DNA from: Strongylocentrotus purpuratus
Lineage: Eukaryota > Echinodermata > Echinoidea > Camarodonta > Strongylocentrotidae
Length of the DNA: 64,000 bases
NCBI RefSeq assembly: GCF_000002235.5
Contig: NW_022145599.1
Coordinates: forward strand, 2,859,677 to 2,923,676
Direction of reading: 5' to 3'
A model generated the notes under the pieces. The model was not told the DNA's origin. It made no database searches and saw nothing but the letters and a program-made list of their open reading frames with translations. Positions 32,935 through 44,640 of the stretch are shown piece by piece. The position numbers and the translations under genes are program-made. Each line of letters opens with the position of its first letter. Position 1 is the first letter of the stretch.

Positions 32935-33030
32935 ATCTAAAGTTAGACCTAGATGATATTGATAGATCTAAGTCTAGTCTAGACTTAGACCTAGGTCTAG
33001 TCTTAGACATAGATCTAGATCTAGATCTAG
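32935..33030. repeat. TCTAGA/GATCTA-rich palindromic repeat
   Basis: Overlapping words AGATCTA, CTAGACTTAGACCTAG and TAGATCTAGATCTAGATCTA make a locally self-complementary stretch of about 95 bp. It is low-complexity sequence with no coding signal. Confidence 0.7.
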
Positions 33031-33257
33031 TAAAAATGCAATTTGTTCAACTCACCGATGTTAGAACATGTAGAAAGAATACCGTAATTTAAAAATTAAA
33101 ATCGTGAGTCTATCGTCAAACTTGCCTAGTCTACAGCCACATCGGCATCATTGTGTGTTATTTTTGTATTGACTATTCATGTGAGCAATTGCTGCCTATT
33201 AGCACGTAGTGCAGCGCTAGAGGTCAATACGCATTAGCATGGACTCTAGACCGAAAA

Positions 33258-33335
33258 CTTCAGTCTCTCTAATCGTCGGTTGTTCCACTGAGACTACGTC
33301 TGGCTCCACTAGACCTCCGATTATAGAGACTGAAG
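33258..33335. repeat. Imperfect inverted repeat (about 20-bp arms, 37-nt loop)
   Basis: CTTCAGTCTCTCTAATCGTC followed by GG at 33258-33279 pairs with CCGATTATAGAGACTGAAG at 33317-33335, with a few mismatches. It could be a small foldback element. The overlapping 92-codon frame is not convincing. Confidence 0.6.
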
Positions 33336-34118
33336 TCTGGGGACCTCTTTCTGTGAGGCACTGTACGGAACAAATGGTTCGGTTCGACCGGACCGCGATG
33401 AATGAGATATGCAACGAGATTTTCACTCTTTACATCCTCATAACTGCTGCAATTACAACACAAATTAAAAATAACATATATATAGCTTATTTGACTTACG
33501 ATAGCTTGCTCATTTAGATCCTAAATTAATGATTAATCCGAGAAAGTCTCGTCGTCAACATTATCCGTCTTGGTTTTAGTTGATGAATATTCATTTTTTC
33601 TTTTCGAGCGTCCAATAGCTACCGTAGCTACGTACGAGTCGGCCCAGCTTGACCAACGAACTCCCACGAAACGAGTGCTCTGATTGGCCATTTGGCTATG
33701 TTTTGGTAGGTGGACCCGGAAATATATCGGCCGCCGGGTAATATTTCGAATGCATGAACGTACTGCTTCACGGATCTGAGATACAAATTGGATAATTCAT
33801 ATAAGTAAGTCCGTAAATTATGTATTTAATATTAAGTTATCAAATTTTGATAACTGTAATTAGGACAAATGACATACCGACCTAATTTACATCTGATTTA
33901 GAAATCAGAAAATTAGATCTAAATAAAGAAAATCGGGGAGAAAATGTTTTGACAGAAAAAGCTGCCATTGTTGGCTATAGCTACCCCCACGGTACGAGAT
34001 CTCTGGGTTGCCATCTGTATTGGGGAATGACAACAAATGTCAGTTTTATTAAAGAAATGACCCAAATCAGATGGTTATTGCTGTCTACATGGACTCTTGC
34101 TCTGCTGGAGACTGGTGT

Positions 34119-34490
34119 GGTTATTCCTGTACGGTTACGATATGGGTTAGACTGACTTCATGCATTGTAGGAGTGTGGTTAGTGTGAATGGCGTATCTTG
34201 ATCTGGTGATACGGAGAATTCTGGTTGTGGTTCTGGATTTTACTCCCGACAAAGCGGGATCCCGCATCGCGTCAGAGGGCTGACCTGGAGGTTGACCTGG
34301 TGGAATTATTTCCGTTTGGTGTTGTTTGTGAAAAAAATCGCAGAGCCTTTTCTTGAAAATATCTACATGTATGTTAGGGGCGTCTAGGATGTAATTAGGC
34401 AGGTCGTTCCAATATTTAACAGTCCATGGGAAAAAGCTATTTGTGTAAATTGTTGAATTGGTTCTAGGTCTCTGGAAGGATGATGGGTGA
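34119..34490 (-). pseudogene. LINE C-terminal fragment
   Basis: The minus strand reads NSFFPWTVKYWNDLPNYILD followed by IFKKRLCDFF. This is the W-N-x-LP pattern that closes CR1-like LINE ORF2 proteins (compare YSFYPRTIRIWNQLP in the CR1 at 26169-26396). The frame is open for about 120 codons without an ATG. It is a truncated retrotransposon remnant, not a host exon. Confidence 0.6.
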
Positions 34491-35245
34491 TGGGTGAATT
34501 GAGTGAAGCGTTTTTTTTACCATAACACTTTTACAGACTTTGCTTGTTGGCTTTGATAAGGCCTAAAAAAAGAGTTGTGGTTGGTATTGACCTTTACTCT
34601 TGAGTGCCAAAACATACAACATAATGTGGACTATCATCAAATCATCATGATCATTAGGTTGAAACATATACCATTTTGGTACATGACTTTAATACTAAAA
34701 TGGAAAGAAATTTTGTAAACTTACTTTGAAAGCCCTTTTTAGCTCCCCACCCCCCACCCCCCCCCTCCTTTTTGAGAGACGACTGCACTGCTTGGTTCCC
34801 TCCTAGCTCCTCCTGATATATCGATAAAATAAAAAAGCGTGTATTACGGACACTCTACCAGTGACGTCATTTAAAGCTATTGCGCAATATTCAATGGGTG
34901 GTATAACTGACATCTCCCTGGTTGTCCTGTTAGCATGCGCAGACAGCCTGCCGCTGATCTGTGTTAACAGCCAATCTTTATGGGGTTTAAAAAAAAAAAA
35001 AATTGTACAAGATCCTACATTAAGATATGTGTGAAAATGCAGAGAAAACCCTTACAAATCTCTAGAAAGAAATTGAGGCTGCCTGGTAAAGCTATGATGT
35101 ATCGGTATATATTGCTCATTATTCATTTATGATCTAATCTAAACAACACTTGTGTGACATGTGATATGGGAGTTGATTTTTTTTTCTTCTTTCCATTCTG
35201 TTGTAGATTATTCTTCTGCCTTCAATTTGTGAACGATTCAACATC

Positions 35246-38189
35246 ATGATCCCTGGCGTGCAGCTCCCTTCCATTTCAGTCCTTTCAACCCTCTTCTTTC
35301 TCCTTCTAACCTTTGACCTTTCTTTGGCTGACCAATGGCGTCCAAGTAGCTTTGTAGCTGCTTGTGGTAATGTTGAGCCTCCATCCTGGCTCTGTGATCC
35401 AGAAAACTTACTCGATTATGCAGGTTGGTATCCATAAATGTAGAGATGGTCATTACAAAATATAAAACTAGATATCCTATTAAAAACAATAAAGAAACAA
35501 GTCTGGTCCTGGATCCATACGTGTGTATGCAACAAGACATAGTAAAGATAGGAAATATGGGCTCGGGTTTTCAATAGGCCAGTTTACTACTTTTTCCCCT
35601 TCTGCCACGACCTTTTGACCCGTTGTGTTATTGAGAAGACTAATAATGATTAATTAGATGTATGTATGTATGGATGGAATGCTTCATTCATATGTGACTT
35701 GTTACCATAAATTTGTTGCAAGGGTTGTTTTGAGCCATGTTTATGTAAGAAATGTACCTTAATTTATGATAATCAGTTACCTTAGTAATTGAATCATGTT
35801 GGATCTAAAAGTGATTATATTCTTGTGTATAGTACAAACGGCAGGAGAATTTCTGGAGATACTACCGACTACAAATAGATTATGTGTGATAATATTGATG
35901 TTATGAATATGAGGATAACTTCTATAGAGATTTCATTGCTGAAGGTGCATTTCTATTGCTCACATCATGAATCACATATGAAATACTGAATTACATATGA
36001 ACTTAGAATGTTTGACCCCTTTTTGTTCTTTCTTCTTTTAAGATGGACATGTTATAGATCAACTAGCATCCATCAACACTAACAACTCAGTTGGAGAGAT
36101 TTACCTGGACTATGTTTACTATTATGGCTATGTGATAGCAGCCTCTGTAGTAGAATCAGTGGTCGAAGACTTGGAGTAAGTAGGATCAAACATCTATCAC
36201 ACATGCTCAGTGTGGATTATCTATTTACATGAAAACTGAAAGGGCTGCCTGCTTTTAAGATTTATCCTTGATTCTAAGCTAAGATCAAGCTCAGCTCAAA
36301 ATCAAGTTTAACAAAGGAGAATAGTCTGAGGTCCAAGTTTTTCTTTGTTAAACATGATCTTAGCCCTTGGTCAGGTTAAACTGAAAGAACAGAATATGGA
36401 TCGAAGACTGGAAATGTGTGTATTTAATGTGTTTTCTCCCATTTAATGAATGAGAAGAAAGGGAAATGTGACTTTCTAAAAATACAAAATGGCATGCACT
36501 TTGTTAAACATTGTGAATATTCCCATATTTTTTTTTACTAATCTTCAGTTCTTATGAAGATCGTGTTATACTCATTGACTATGTTGTATTTCAATATTGG
36601 AAGCATATGCGATCCTACAATATTCAGTGATCGTTGTCGCGGTTGAAATCAAGTCTAAACTTATGAAATTGTAAATAATAAGCTCTTTATTTTGTATAGC
36701 TCCCTCTCAAGGTCAAGATATTAATTAGGCTATAAAACAATCTTTCTTGAGTAAAATCGATCAATTAGCTATTCCCGTTTGGATCTTATATCACAACTAC
36801 ATATTCTGAGATTTTCATGGTCGCAGCTACCATTGTAAGGCCCTAGGCGCTGTTTGAAATTCATCCAAATTTACTGGGAGCCCCGGTGAATTTTTATATT
36901 CTATTTTGCTCGAAAGCAGAAGTGTTTTAGGGGCCAAGTTTTCTAGTGCTTATAAAACATCCACAAGGGCATCCAAATATACCCAAATTGTAAAGAATCA
37001 TTATCCACCAAATTTCCAAAAACTTTGTATTACCTTTAAGATAAGATGAGGCGTGAATATTTGTACATGTTATATTCCCTAAATAGAATATATGCAAAGG
37101 TTTTGATATGATATGTTGAGTCCTCATTTCATACATGTGTTTACAAATCGCAAGGATACAATGAATGTTGTGTTGATGAAGATCAATCTTCTCTTATTGT
37201 CCAATGTCATCGTGAACAGTGACCCTTCATCGAGTGAAACTCTGTTTGGGAAAGCCGTGCAGAATAGCTGGTTTGGTGGAAGAGTCTGTGATAATTCAAC
37301 GATGATTTTGGCTTCTCTTAACACATCCAGAGTAAGTAAATAAACATGTGTGCTTGGGAGATTGTAATGGAACCCTTCATTAGCCAAGGAAGTAAACAAA
37401 CTCTACAATGAATTGTTATAATGTTATCTTGTGATGAATTTGAAAAGGAAGTCCATCCTGACATCAGGATTTTATTATATTTACCCCCCCCCCAAAAAAA
37501 AAAGAGTATCCTGTACAGATTATCATAGAGTTCCCAATTTGTTTAGTGATGTTTACGTCAGGATAATTTTATTGTTGGCTTGATATGGAGAGGACCTAAA
37601 GCGGTCGGTCCTCTGGTTGCTTACTAACAAGCAATTATGCTTTCTTAGCAGTCAGGTAAAATAACCACCATTACATACATATTATATGCCCAGTGAGTAC
37701 ACAGTAGTTTACAAGCTTACGGTATTGATTATTGATTCTGTAGCATCAAACATTAATTATTTTGTTGAATGCTGTAAATATTGGGTATTATATACAGAGT
37801 GAACTTGTGGGAATTATGCAGTATGGTTATCAAATAATGAGTGATGAGAGAAATGCCACATATCCAACCACAATTGAATGTAAATAATATATTGAAACTG
37901 TCATTCACGATACGTCACTAACCAATGAATCTTATCCTCTCTTCATCGGTAGGTCTGGGTGATCCCAGGTGACTGCATAGAGACCAGGTTACGAACCCAC
38001 CACCGAGATGTGTGTACCAAGATCCGTATCAATGCATCCAATGTGACTGATGGAGTGATAGAGTGTATCAACGAAGTGGATGATATGCTGACTGAGGCAC
38101 TCAAACCATACGCCAATGCACCATGGGGTTATGCAGGCATGGTCGTCATCTTGACCATGCTGATCTTTCATTATTGGATCAAATATTGA
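35246..38189 (+). CDS. MOLO-1-like single-pass membrane protein (219 aa, 4 exons)
   Basis: Exons are 35246-35423, 36043-36175, 37220-37331 and 37953-38189. All junctions are GT-AG and phases (1, 2, 0) close. The protein has a signal peptide (about residues 1-29, hydrophobic core LSTLFFLLLTF). It then has an extracellular domain starting WRPSSFVAACG with WLCDPENLLDYADGHVIDQL, and a C-terminal membrane helix (YAGMVVILTMLIFHYW) with a two- or three-residue tail. The W-x-P...CG...LCDP-x2-LL opening and the pattern FGKAVQNSWF...MILASLNTSRVWVIPG resemble the MOLO-1 family (TPM-like fold), whose nematode member modulates levamisole-type acetylcholine receptors. The function here is not known. N-glycosylation sequons (NNS, NTS, NAS, NVT) support an extracellular location. 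The family call is from memory of motifs and moderately sure; the gene model is strong. An acceptor at 35205-35206 suggests a 5' non-coding exon upstream. Confidence 0.78.
36278..36364. repeat. Nested inverted repeat in intron 2 of the MOLO-1-like gene
   Basis: GCTAAGATCA (36278-36287) is complementary to TGATCTTAGC (36355-36364). Inside them GTTTAACAAAG pairs with CTTTGTTAAAC. The nested arms suggest a small foldback MITE of under 100 bp. Confidence 0.65.
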
Positions 38190-41100
38190 AGATTGTGCTC
38201 TATATTACCCTGTCCCCAAAGGATTGCACGTATGTGTGCATGTTTGTGTGTGTGTGTGTGTGCGCGTTTGTGCAGAGATATAATTAACCAGATCTGAGTA
38301 ACTATAAGCAGGAAACGGGAGAAGCATCATCCACACTATATCACTCATCATCAAATACAAAAGAAATTAGGATATTCTAGTTGAAATAATGGTACATATA
38401 AGTAAATTTTTCTTTGAAAATTCAGCTGTGTAGTACAAGTTTCATTATTAGTACCCAGAGTGAAGTTAGGCTGCCTAACTTCAGCTTAATATGATACTCA
38501 AGGCATTCAAGGAATTTCTCCCAATAAGGCGCCATTGCTAGACCTGGGTGAAGAGGGGTTAATTTAGATTAATATCTTGCCAATGTACCATACTTTTGCA
38601 ATATAGATTTAGTTCCAGATAAGTCAGTTGTAGTCTGGCAGGCGAAATTTCTGCTGGGCCATGACACCCCACACAATAACGAACAAGGTTGTTTTAAATT
38701 TGAGTAATGAAAAAATTAGTTTTTAAAAAAATTCTCAAAAAAGTATATAATGCTAAAGTCTTCATGTCATGTCAAAGCCATCACACACCTTATTATAAAA
38801 ACCGAAGACAACTTATTTTTAAAGAAACTGCAGTAAGAATTCAATTCAGAAGTCAGGCAATTTCTTTCAAAGTCTAGTTGTATAGAGTTTGTGAAGTATG
38901 TGATAGCTTCTACCTGGTGATAGTTAAACATTATGGTTGAAAGCCATCAGAGATGCATGGTTAATTAGTTAAGGAGGAACATTGTGTGAAACATTATATG
39001 CATGATGATTTAAACCTAGAAGCCTACAAGAATGGAGTTGAATATTGCAAAAGATACTGGTTTATCTGTCTAAATTATGTGATGTTTTAAATGTGCCTGA
39101 AAAGCCTGTATTACTGTTCCGAGGCGAACACTTTTTCCAAATTAAAGATGCAATAAATGCTGCCAAAGGGAGTCTTATTTAAATTGTGTATTCTAACAAG
39201 TGAGCAAGTTTTTGATAATAAAGTTCAAAATTAATTGGTGTGAGCATACATATTGTGTGCTGGTGAAAGAATATATTACTTTATCAATGTGTGTGTGCAT
39301 GTCTTCATTTTGTTTGCATATTTTCTTCAAAGTCACTAGGACCTTGCATATTTTTCTGACGAAAGTCACTTATTTCTTTATCAATCTAAAAGAGGCTTAA
39401 CAAAGTTTGGAATGGGAAGATAAATATAAGTGCTGTCTTTTCTTCGTACATATGTGTTTATTTCAAAGTTATTCATTGAGTATTCTGTAACACCGGTAAT
39501 ACCGATGTACCGGTATTATAAAGAGGAGGGATATATACAATCATGGAAGTTTAGTATTGATGTCATGACTTTCTCAGATGTACTGCAAATTTGATATTTC
39601 TTTTCTATTCAATATTGGTGAAACATTTTTGTATAGTTTTTCCTTCATTTGCTCAAATCGTTTCTATCCATATAGAGATAAATCAAAACTGGCATGAAAT
39701 TTGCTGTAATTCTCAAGAAAAACAAAGACACCAATACATGTATCTCACTCAGTGCTGCATAAGAGCACTGCATCATGTCATTAACCATAATGAATAGGAC
39801 CTTAGTTATAAGATTTTTGTTTGCGTGTATTGGTAGTGCCGATGCTCTAATTACTTTGAAATGAAATCAACTCTTTTGTGCATTCCATATTAATGTCATC
39901 CATTTCGGAGTAGATTTGAATGGTGGTGTAAATATTTGATTGAGTTTCATAAACCACCACTTATGAAGGAAGTGGAACTGATTTTGTGATAACCTTGAAA
40001 TTTCTTCTACTCTGCAAATACCACACACTTGACAATTTTGTACCATTTGTTTAGACAAAAAATAGCTAAAATAAACTGAAACAGTATTGTGAAGTTTGCT
40101 CCCATGTAAGTCAATTTGTGTTATTCAGAGAGCTTTATTCAGAGAGCTTTAGTTGTAGATGCTTTATATTATACCCAGATATGTCACTCCCAATAACCCA
40201 CTGTTTCACATGCTATTAAGTTAGCTGAGCTACTTAAGAGGAGTTAATTTTTATAAAATAATTAAATTAAATACAATTTGGTAAATGATTAGGCATGAAA
40301 TAATTTGAACCTACCTTTCATTACATTTAAATTTATTGATGATGTCATAGTAAATCGGATAAAAAGTATAGTAAGCAAGGAGACTAATCCTTTTATAATT
40401 TAGTTTCTGAATTTAAAGTAATCAAGATTCAGGAATGCATGTATATATGATTGAACTGTTTAAGAATTATTTTATACCTGTGATAATTGAATGCAATACA
40501 GAATATATTATATGGATTTATATTTTTCATGTGTACACGAATTGGTGCTTGATTTTGAATAAATCATGAAAAGTAAGAAGTGTCTTCTTGTATATTCTTT
40601 TAAGAGATCACAAGTTCATGAAGGCTCCATATCATTTTGTTTGGAGCCAGGAGGGCATTAATTCTGTGTTACAGTATGAGTTGACACCCTTCTGACACCA
40701 AACAGATGATCTGCAGACAGCCAGAAAGGAATGATTTGTAGTTTCTGCCTCTCTGCAGATAAAACGATGATTCTCTACTCCAAGAATACATGTACCTGTA
40801 GATAGCAGCTCTTGTGGTTTTTCTACTCTGCTTGTCTTCCTCCCCCAAGATGGATTTTTAAAATTAACAAATTTAAATTAATTGTAAACTGTTGCACGTA
40901 TTAGTATTTTTCCCATGTGAATTGAGGCAGAGATTCCCCTGAATCAAACGTAAATTCACCCATTGGCTACTGGAACCGGGGCCCCTATTTCATAATTGTT
41001 TTTATCAATAACAAGTGTCCCATTTGTATAAACAATGTATTCACAGCCAATCAAATGCAACAATTTCAGTAGTTTATAAGCAGTCGATGGAACTTTAAAA

Positions 41101-43970
41101 ATGAAATGAAATGGTGCTCAGGTAGACCCTGCACTGAGCCTATGAAAATGAATGCATTTAGTGCTCAGTGGCTTAATGTTCAAGTAATATGATAGCAAAA
41201 ACTCTACATGGCATTGAGATCTTCTTTAGCAGTACACATCGTTTTTCAGATCAAACATAACTCCTTTGAAATGAATGTATTTAATCATGCTTTTAGACAT
41301 TTAAGATAAAGAATGAACTAGGATGTAATCACAGGGAATACATGTAGGACTTGAGACGAATAACAGTATTGACCAGCAATATTTCCCAATTTGCGACTTG
41401 TTTTGAAATGCCGTTTTATTTACACACAATGTTGTGGCCTAATGTACCAGCAAGTAAGTTTTGGGTTTCATAAAGACTTCATGATTAACATCGCTGTATA
41501 CAAAGTGTTGAAACACCTGGGGAATCAAGTATTAAAGAGCCTGGGAGATTGAAAATGCGTATTTACACTGCAGACCAAAATCATATTCACAATAGTTACT
41601 TGGGATGTGTGTAATTTATACATACATACATTAACTTGTGTGTCCATTACTATGATTAGTGGTCAACCATAAAGAATGCACACAATTGTCGCTATAGTGT
41701 GTCCTTCATCCTAGCTCATTCTATCTTTATCTTAATAATTTCAGATATGAAAAATCAAAGCAGGCTTTTTATCCAAGGCTATTCCTTCCACATTTACAGA
41801 GTATATATCTGAATGCATTGTTCAACTATTATGTAAGATAACACATTCACAACATACACAGATAATGACAGACTTGTACATTTTTTGTCTCAAATATTTT
41901 ATTAGATATGAAAATGTACAAAATATAAGAATATTCAGCAGGTACATACATGTACATGCACAAAAACAGTTATCAAGAAGTACATGCACATTTCTTCTAA
42001 CATCTTGTTTTTACATACTGTACCATGATTATCCCTCTCTTCTTTATATCTACAAATACATAAAAATCTTTCTCAATGTACATCAACTCTTCCTCAAGAT
42101 AAATTACTAGCTTCTTTTTAGCTAATAAGAATACACAATAGTTTGCAATTACTATGTACATGTAGGTAATATAATTTCTTGTTTATCATTCTACAAATAT
42201 CAGTCAGACAAGATAATGCCCCATTTGTTGACTTCTTTTGTTGTTCCACTTATTATAATTTATCTAATCATATGTTTAGCACAAAGAAAGTAAACGTTGG
42301 AAAATAATGAAATGCCCTACTTAAAAAAGATCTAAAGCACACAGCAAACGAGAATGATGGGTGGGTTGTGTCTCACGCTGGGTACATGTACTGTTAACCA
42401 CTAAATTAGTCATACCCCTTGTAAATTTGATGTTTTGTGTTTGTTTTTCGTAACTCAAAGGTGAAAGGTGGACTGGTTGCATTAGGGCCTTTGGTGAATA
42501 CTCCTAGATGTGAGCTTTAACATGTCAATTTTTCAAGAAACACAAATCAGAACAAATCAATTTTTCATATACTTACAAAATTACAAAACTTGTTGAGGGT
42601 ATGAATAATTTAGTTTCACATGTAGTCATGTACATTGCTTACATTACATTTTTGACTTTCTGGACATAAAGGTCAAACAAGCAGTTCACAATAATAAACC
42701 TCAGACATCAATGTGGCCAGCAATGTATGAAGAAAAAAAAATTATATATGGAATTGTTTTCAGTTATTTAAAGATAAACAGATGATAACAATCCTATTAT
42801 TATGCACTAAAAGTCCAAATTTCTTACAGAGAAAAGACTTAGAGGCAGACATGATGAAGATCGATGTGCACCCTAAATCACATCAAACTCAACAGCCTGC
42901 ATAATATTAAACCCAAGGTGAAAAAATCAGTGCGATATCCATGTATACCACAAGAAGGAGGTGACCTTAAACTCATGCTGCAAAATATTTTATCAAGAAC
43001 ATGACCAAATACACATAGAATGTGGTACATAACATGTAATCAAATGCAAAAAGTGACAATAACACAATACAAAAATAATCATAGAAAAAGTTCAGTCCCC
43101 CATTTATTTTTAAAAGGAGTTTTGCTGGATCAAAATCAATTGCAAGTCATCTAGTCGATAGCAAAGTTACATTTGCCAATTTGCTGTGAGGAATACCACA
43201 CTCACCTTAAGTAGCAATTGAATTTTGATCTAACACACCTCAATATGACCATGTTTAAAGGATAGTGTGTGATGTGCTACATGTATGCTTTATGCTTGCT
43301 TAGGACAATCACATAAATAAGAATTCCATATCACAATACTTGCAATCAAAAGTTGAATAGCTTGACACAATTACATGAACAGTTGCATACTCCTAGATGT
43401 GATGGTTTGTTTTTACACCACTGCAAAGAAAGCATGTTTTAGCTTGTAAGTAATTAGCAACTAACTAGATATAGTTCCACAGAGATGCTGAGTCAAATGA
43501 AGATATAGGTGGATAACATTATCAAAGCTTCTCAGAATACTGTAATCATGGTAATTGACATATGGTGCAAATTGATAATAGAAGAATAACTTATATTTTG
43601 ATTGATCACAATACATATTCAATATGCATAAGAGCAATACACAGAATTGTAATTGCATAGATACATTCAGTACAGTTCAATCACTGTTAATACACTTCTC
43701 ACCAAGAATTAAAAGAGAATTTTATCTCATTCAATTCATGACAATGTTGGAATGTTATCCAGTTTTGAAAAATAAATATGTACCATAACAGCAATGTATG
43801 ATCAATACCATGCTATCTAAAAATGATGACGTTGCTTGGGGTCAAATAAATATATTATATACGGTTTCAAACTGGTTTCATATGTAATGCTTACAGCTGA
43901 AACGACACTAAATTGACCAAATGAATAGTGGCTTCACAGAGATTTCAAGATGTTGAGGCACTGTTTTGGA
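38190..43970. other. 3' UTRs and intergenic DNA between two convergent genes
   Basis: The MOLO-1-like 3' UTR probably starts here; an AATAAA lies at 39152-39157 and another near 40559. For the opposing ATAD5 gene, minus-strand AATAAA lies at 43103-43108 and near 41898. The stretch is AT-rich with a TG microsatellite near 38246-38262 and a GGGGCCCCTATTTCATAA word near 40980 resembling a MITE end. No exon is supported. Confidence 0.5.
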
Positions 43971-44640
43971 TTTAGAATACTAGCAAGTCTTATGTGTGGT
44001 ACTGGCTTCCGTAAGGACAGAATGCTTACGGCTAAGGATGCAGGGTTGGATTGAGAATACTAGCAAGACTGAGGTGTGTTACTGATTGAATGCTTACAGC
44101 TAAGGATGCTGGGTTGGATTGAGAATACTAGCTAGACTGAGGTGTGTTACTGATTGAATGCTTACAGCTAAGGATGCTGGGTTGGATTGAGAATAGTAGC
44201 TAGACTGAGGTGTGTTACTGATTGAATGCTTACAGCTAAGGACACTGGGTTGGATTGAGAATACTAGCTAGACTGAGGTGTGTTACTGATTGAATGCTTA
44301 CAGCTAAGGACACTGGGTTGGATTGAGAATACTAGCTAGACTGAGGTGTGTTACTGATTGAATGCTTACAGCTAATGACGCTGGGTTGGATTGAGAATAG
44401 TAGCTAGACTGAGGTGTGTTACGGATTGAATGCTTACAGCTAAGGACGCTGGGTTGGATTGAGAATACTAGCGAGACTGAGGTGTGTTACTGATTGAATG
44501 CTTACAGCTAATGACGCTGGGTTGGATTGAGAATAGTAGCTAGACTGAGGTGTGTTACGGATTGAATGCTTACAGCTAAGGATGCTGGGTTGGATTGAGA
44601 ATACTAGCTAGACTGAGGTGTGTTACTGGCTTCAAACAGA
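43971..44640 (-). repeat. 68-bp minisatellite covering the ATAD5 C-terminus and 3' UTR
   Basis: Eight complete 68-bp units start at 44051, 44119, 44187, 44255, 44323, 44391, 44459 and 44527 (unit start TTGAGAATACTAGCTAGACT). A partial ninth at 44595 runs into unique coding sequence. A diverged 80-bp copy at 43971-44050 keeps an ACTGGCTTCC...CAGAATG segment that the 68-bp units lack but the coding copy shares. On the minus strand the first unit supplies the final 16 ATAD5 residues and the TAG stop (44576-44578). The remaining units are in the 3' UTR. Confidence 0.93.

Larger units (their letters stand above)
32441..35206. other. Upstream region of the MOLO-1-like gene
   Basis: The region holds a CTAGAT/TCTAGA-rich palindromic repeat (about 32935-33030), a hairpin (33258-33335) and a minus-strand LINE tail (about 34119-34490). 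The interval 33540-33760 is CpG-richer (CCGTAGCTACGTACGAGTCG) and could hold the promoter or a non-coding first exon. I cannot place a start site. Confidence 0.4.

Noticed and set aside
43971-44640. CRISPR-like regular repeats
   Set aside because: The units are contiguous 68-bp tandem copies with no unique spacers, in an animal gene 3' UTR.
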